Origin: Zychaea mexicana
Lineage: Eukaryota > Mucoromycota > Mucoromycetes > Mucorales > Lichtheimiaceae
Assembly (NCBI RefSeq): GCF_025766255.1
Contig: NW_026516965.1
Span: 1-11,094 of the forward strand
Length of the DNA: 11,094 nucleotides
Reading direction: 5' to 3'
In this document: positions 8,128 to 11,094 of the stretch, piece by piece
Layout of the letters: every line of letters begins with the position of its first letter
Numbering within the stretch: position 1 is the first letter of the stretch
Position numbers and translations under genes: made by a program
Notes under the pieces: model-generated
The model's database searches: none
The model's input: only the letters and a program-made list of their open reading frames with translations
What the model was told of the DNA's origin: nothing

Positions 8128-9032
8128 CCATGCTACAAAGTCTTACTGACCATGGTCATCGTCATCCAAAAATCCTATTTACTGACAAAGTGGAGGCCGA
8201 TGAACAGTTTTTCGAAACACAAATCGAATTTCTTCGTACTGACGTTCATCCACGTATAAGTCGCTGAAACATATTATGATGTCATCTGCCGCAGCTACAG
8301 CTGCCACCGACAATTTCAGTAACAATCCACAGCTCACCTTTGCAAATCGAAGCTGCTTTGACACCGCTACTCGAACAATATGGCACTGAACAGCAACCGA
8401 CCGTCGTTGGTCTTGACGCAGAGTGGACATATTATGAAAATGATCCAACGTGGCATTTAGTATCAATAATACAATTTGTATACGACGACTGAGTATAAAT
8501 ATTAAAGCTGGAGAAGTTATATCATTGCCACACGCTATCTGGACGCTGCTTAATCGCAAAGATATCATCAAGGTTTGGACGTAACAACGCAAATGATATC
8601 ACTCGGCTTTCACGATCTTTTCCTCAACAATCCAATAAGATTCAAGCATCCAAGTCGTGAACCTGTTGACAAGATGCAACGAGTACAAATGCAAACCAAT
8701 TACTGGATCAAGTCTGGCAGATATTTCTACAACATCGTCTATCCAAGGGTTGACAACAAGGCAACTAGGAAGGTCGACTTACTGACGAGCAAGCACACTA
8801 TGCAGCTTTGGATGCCTGGAGTAGTCGGCAAATTTATCTCCAAGCGACATCGCCTAGAAACGACATCATAAATCGACGAGCTGGTGTACTTGTAACAGTA
8901 CTTAGCGACGATGATATTGTGGAGGTGGCGCGCGGGAAAATTAGCGATGCTAGAGAAAGCGGGTATGTGCATATTCGCTCCCTTACTTATTCCTTGCTTG
9001 CTCCATTTCGTAGTAGGAATGACTTCAAGTAA

Positions 9033-10600
9033 GGTACCTGCAACGCAACTCTTCTTCTGTATATCTCACAATACTTTGACATCATAAATTGCAAAGCAGT
9101 TATCCTGGGCTAAATCGTTATACATAATGAGCCATAAAACTACACTTTGTACAAAGATGTTTGGATGTGAAGTAGTAGTCAGAGTAGCCTTCATAAGAGG
9201 TGACATTAGGAATGGAGCTATGATATCACTGTAAGAGGGCGATTTGTATGGTTATGATTTTCCCCTAAGAATCCAGTGAAACGACATATCTCAGAACGAT
9301 GATGATCAATATGTTTCTCACGCAATCAATACTACCATGCTTTCTATGTAACAAAGCAAGAGAATGATTCCTACCATATCTACCACTTGCTCAGAAAATG
9401 AGAATGGGAGTATATATTACATCGCAAGAGTACCGTATAATAGAATACAGACTTCTTGCAATGGCTACTGTAGCAGCATGATGAACGTGCTGCTGTACAT
9501 ATTACGTGGACAGCATACTACGTCTAATCATGAAAGTGTCTTGAGGACTGCACCAAAAGATGACTTTAGGCTGGTAGATTACCAAAAAAATATGCACAAC
9601 GCTCTGAAGGGCACGGAGTAGCAGCCTGTGGTATACTTTGGATGAATAAATGTTGAAGCACGCTAAGAAATCTCAGTTATTTTGCAACACTCACACCAAA
9701 GCTGCGTAGCTTAAACGTACATGCATCATCTACACATTTTCAAAATGTCGTCACGATGTCTTCCAGCGTTTGTGTTATTATTTCACATATAGGCACTGAT
9801 CCATACTTAATAGCTCTCTTCCACAGCGTTATTCTTCATATAGAATTCCGCCGTTGAATTTCCGGATCAAAATGACAGTAGTATCAGTCTATTAAGTAGG
9901 ATGCCTTAGCGACAGGACTTCCCGGATTATATATCGACATATCATGGTATAAGAAGCTTCTGACTACAATTTACTGCGCTTTGTCTCTACCATGTGCTAA
10001 TTTCGATCGGGAGGAAAGGAATTCGTTGCATGACTCTTATACAATCTCACGACAAGACATCTAGATAGCAAGTATTACATATGTAGCCGTTACATTATAC
10101 GTTCCAATATGCCCACCCTTTCCTCTTCGCCTTCAGCTCCTTGTTTCCTCTACATTCGTGAACCAAAGGAAGCATTTCTCTTTAAAAACAGTGAAAACTA
10201 CTGGCATACCTTATAGACTTCGAACGTTTTATATAAATACGTCAGGCCTATAAGATAATTTGAATAACTCAAAAGTAGAAGCGGACGATTTTCACAAGAT
10301 CTCAAAAGTCCAGTGGTAATAATTCGATCGTTGCTGCTAACAGATGCCTGTGCATATCTTAACTACCCTGACTTGTGGCTAACAACATTTGCGGTGTTTC
10401 TATTGTAAAGTTCCCTTCTCGCTGACGCACTGGCCAAGAAACCTTGACACGGTGCCTGGAAGATCTAAGCGGAGACCCGTTCCACGCATAAAGCGGCGCC
10501 ATATAACGATGACAACAATAGCACTCGTCCTTCATTGCCCCTTCTACTTGTTCACTTTTTTTCCCGAACGAGTATCTTTTCTACGCTCAAAACGAGCAAA
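9033..10600. other. Long stretch with no supported gene
   Basis: AT-rich sequence with balanced composition. The only frame of note (9364-9621, 85 residues from ATG) has no recognisable motif and no splice or promoter support. The 3' end of the exonuclease pseudogene may trail into the first hundred bases, since intact relatives have a longer C-terminus, but I cannot follow it. Confidence 0.5.
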
Positions 10601-10608
10601 AAAAAAAG

Positions 10609-10718
10609 TTGTTACGTCACGCGTTCAGCGGGATTTCAATTGTTTTTGCTCTCATGGTCATAAAAAGAGTCGTTTTTCCTTTTTTTCTTTCTTCTTCACC
10701 CGCGTTTTTCAAGTTACC
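10609..10718 (+). promoter_or_regulatory. Promoter and C/T-rich leader of the terminal membrane-protein gene
   Basis: TTACGTCA at 10612-10619 is a close match to the CRE/ATF-type site TGACGTAA on the opposite strand. An ATAAAAAG TATA-like box lies at 10660-10667. A long T/C tract (about 10672-10700) precedes the ATG, a common feature of fungal core promoters and leaders. The context before the ATG is gttacc. Confidence 0.45.
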
Positions 10719-11094
10719 ATGTCCCACATGAGCGAATCTACCAAGTCCTCCAAGTCTCACAAGAGCAAGTCTCACAAGAGCAAGTCGCGCAAGAGCAAGT
10801 CGCGCAAGACAAGCAGTAAGTCAATCTTCTCAAGCATGACGATGCCCACCATCACCATCCCCAGCATGACGATGCCCACCTTCACCATCCCCAGCATGAC
10901 GATGCCGAGCAAGAACCAATGCGGTTTAGCCGCTTTCCGCACCGTTGTTGCCCTCATTTTCCTTCTCGTCAATTTTGCCCTTGCCTTTATTGTGAGATTC
11001 GCAGTGTACCACCCCTTGTGGGCCTGCTTTATCAGTGCAATGGTCATCATTTTCACCGTCCCAGGTTACGAGAATGCGCGCTACGATGTGATCT
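10719..11094 (+). CDS. N-terminal part of a Ser/Lys-rich two-span membrane protein (runs off the window)
   Basis: The frame is open from ATG 10719 to the window end, giving 125 residues. A second in-frame ATG follows at 10728; the first is chosen because it comes first after the C/T-rich leader. Residues 8-31 are a basic Ser/Lys/His/Arg repeat (KSHKSKSRKSK type). Residues 40-63 repeat the decapeptide MTMPTITIPS 2.5 times. Two hydrophobic segments follow, about 70-93 (AAFRTVVALIFLLVNFALAF) and 99-116 (PLWACFISAMVIIFTVPG), separated by a short VRFAVYH loop. The layout suggests an integral membrane protein with a cytosolic, positively charged, probably disordered N-terminus. I do not recognise the family. 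Codon use is C-ending and even, unlike the decayed region upstream, which supports a live gene. No intron was seen in the visible part, although GTAAGT at 10817 could be a donor. Confidence 0.7.
   Translation, partial: MSHMSESTKSSKSHKSKSHKSKSRKSKSRKTSSKSIFSSMTMPTITIPSMTMPTFTIPSMTMPSKNQCGLAAFRTVVALIFLLVNFALAFIVRFAVYHPLWACFISAMVIIFTVPGYENARYDVI
10836..10910 (+). repeat. 30 bp coding repeat, 2.5 copies
   Basis: Copies start at 10836, 10866 and 10896 (partial): atgacgatgcccacc then a variable atc or ttc, then accatccccagc. It encodes the M-T-M-P-T-(I/F)-T-I-P-S repeat, with one base difference between the two full copies. Confidence 0.9.

Larger units (their letters stand above)
7028..9032 (+). 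pseudogene. Broken gene: zinc-binding N-terminus, RNase H-like transposase-like domain and DEDDy 3'-5' exonuclease
   Basis: The pieces follow one another in order on the plus strand. The N-terminal part has CPKC (7244-7255) and a Cys pair in YQCKNDGC (about 7311-7334), a likely zinc site like the DUF6729-type region I recall ahead of fungal exonucleases. With introns 7851-7917 and 8057-8127 removed, 7416-8264 is open for 237 codons and contains IDHSHK (Asp at 7836) and FTDKVEAD (Asp at 8184), a D-x69-D pair as in RNase H-fold transposases; no clear third acidic residue was seen. The exonuclease part shows motif I GLDAEW (8409-8426), motif II GRNNANDI (Asp 8595) and motif III YAALD (8799-8813). 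Damage: frame changes near 7170, 7235, 7285, 8495 and 8574, and in-frame stops at 7230, 7413, 8265, 8277, 8490, 8496, 8658, 8667, 8751 and 8766, mostly TGA. An intact relative would be a nuclear, transposon-linked nuclease. Confidence 0.7.

Noticed and set aside
8179..8592. 137-residue minus-strand frame
   Set aside because: It lies opposite the exonuclease motifs, which are far better supported on the plus strand.
9364..9621. 85-residue frame
   Set aside because: No motif, no promoter or splice signal and no compositional support.
10421..10441. Peptide ADALAKK, like the end of a retroelement RNase H
   Set aside because: The match is seven residues followed at once by a stop, with no other RNase H motif upstream in any frame; chance is more likely.
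1..11094. TGA read as a sense codon in this genome
   Set aside because: The TGA bias is suggestive, but the pseudogene also contains TAA and TAG stops and several frame shifts, so decay at CpG explains the data without a changed code.

Overview
The window looks like fungal nuclear DNA, most likely from an early-diverging filamentous fungus (Mucoromycota-like). The reasons are short intron-like segments of about 65-85 nt with GTAAGT/GTGAGT/GTATGT donors, CTAAC/CTGAC-type branch sites and T(T)TAG or CAG ends; a C/T-rich leader in front of the last ATG; and decayed transposon-type genes of kinds common in fungi. The organism call is an inference. No rRNA, tRNA or CRISPR array was found.

Layout: (1) 1-222 is the C-terminal end of a membrane protein. 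(2) 232-1026 is a GC-rich minisatellite with alternating 46 bp and 37-39 bp units, open in all six frames; a 9 bp repeat follows. (3) 1028-1451 is a possible two-exon hydrophobic reading frame around an intron with a perfect TACTAAC branch site. (4) 2019-2505 is a degenerate tandem repeat of about 118-158 bp units. (5) About 2510-5710 is an A-rich, T-poor, stop-poor strand-asymmetric domain with several intron-like T-rich islands and no recognisable protein. (6) 6356-6682 on the minus strand is an N-terminal fragment of a Mutator/FAR1-type zinc-finger transposase. (7) 6754-6911 holds three exact-period 54 bp repeats, each with a perfect 10 bp palindrome that fits the CArG-box consensus. (8) 7028-9032 is a broken gene whose pieces read, in order, as a Cys-pair zinc-binding N-terminus, a D-x69-D RNase H-like (transposase-like) segment split by two introns, and a DEDDy 3'-5' exonuclease domain. 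(9) 9033-10600 has no supported gene. (10) 10719 to the end is the start of a second membrane protein with a Ser/Lys-rich N-terminus, a 10-residue repeat and two hydrophobic segments.

The centre of the window is therefore a transposon graveyard and repeat-rich interval between two membrane-protein genes that run off the edges. The most interesting items are the transposase-like/exonuclease fusion with the CArG-type repeat array just upstream, the six-frame-open minisatellite, and the strand-asymmetric domain with intron-like islands. All reading was by eye; no database search or alignment was run.
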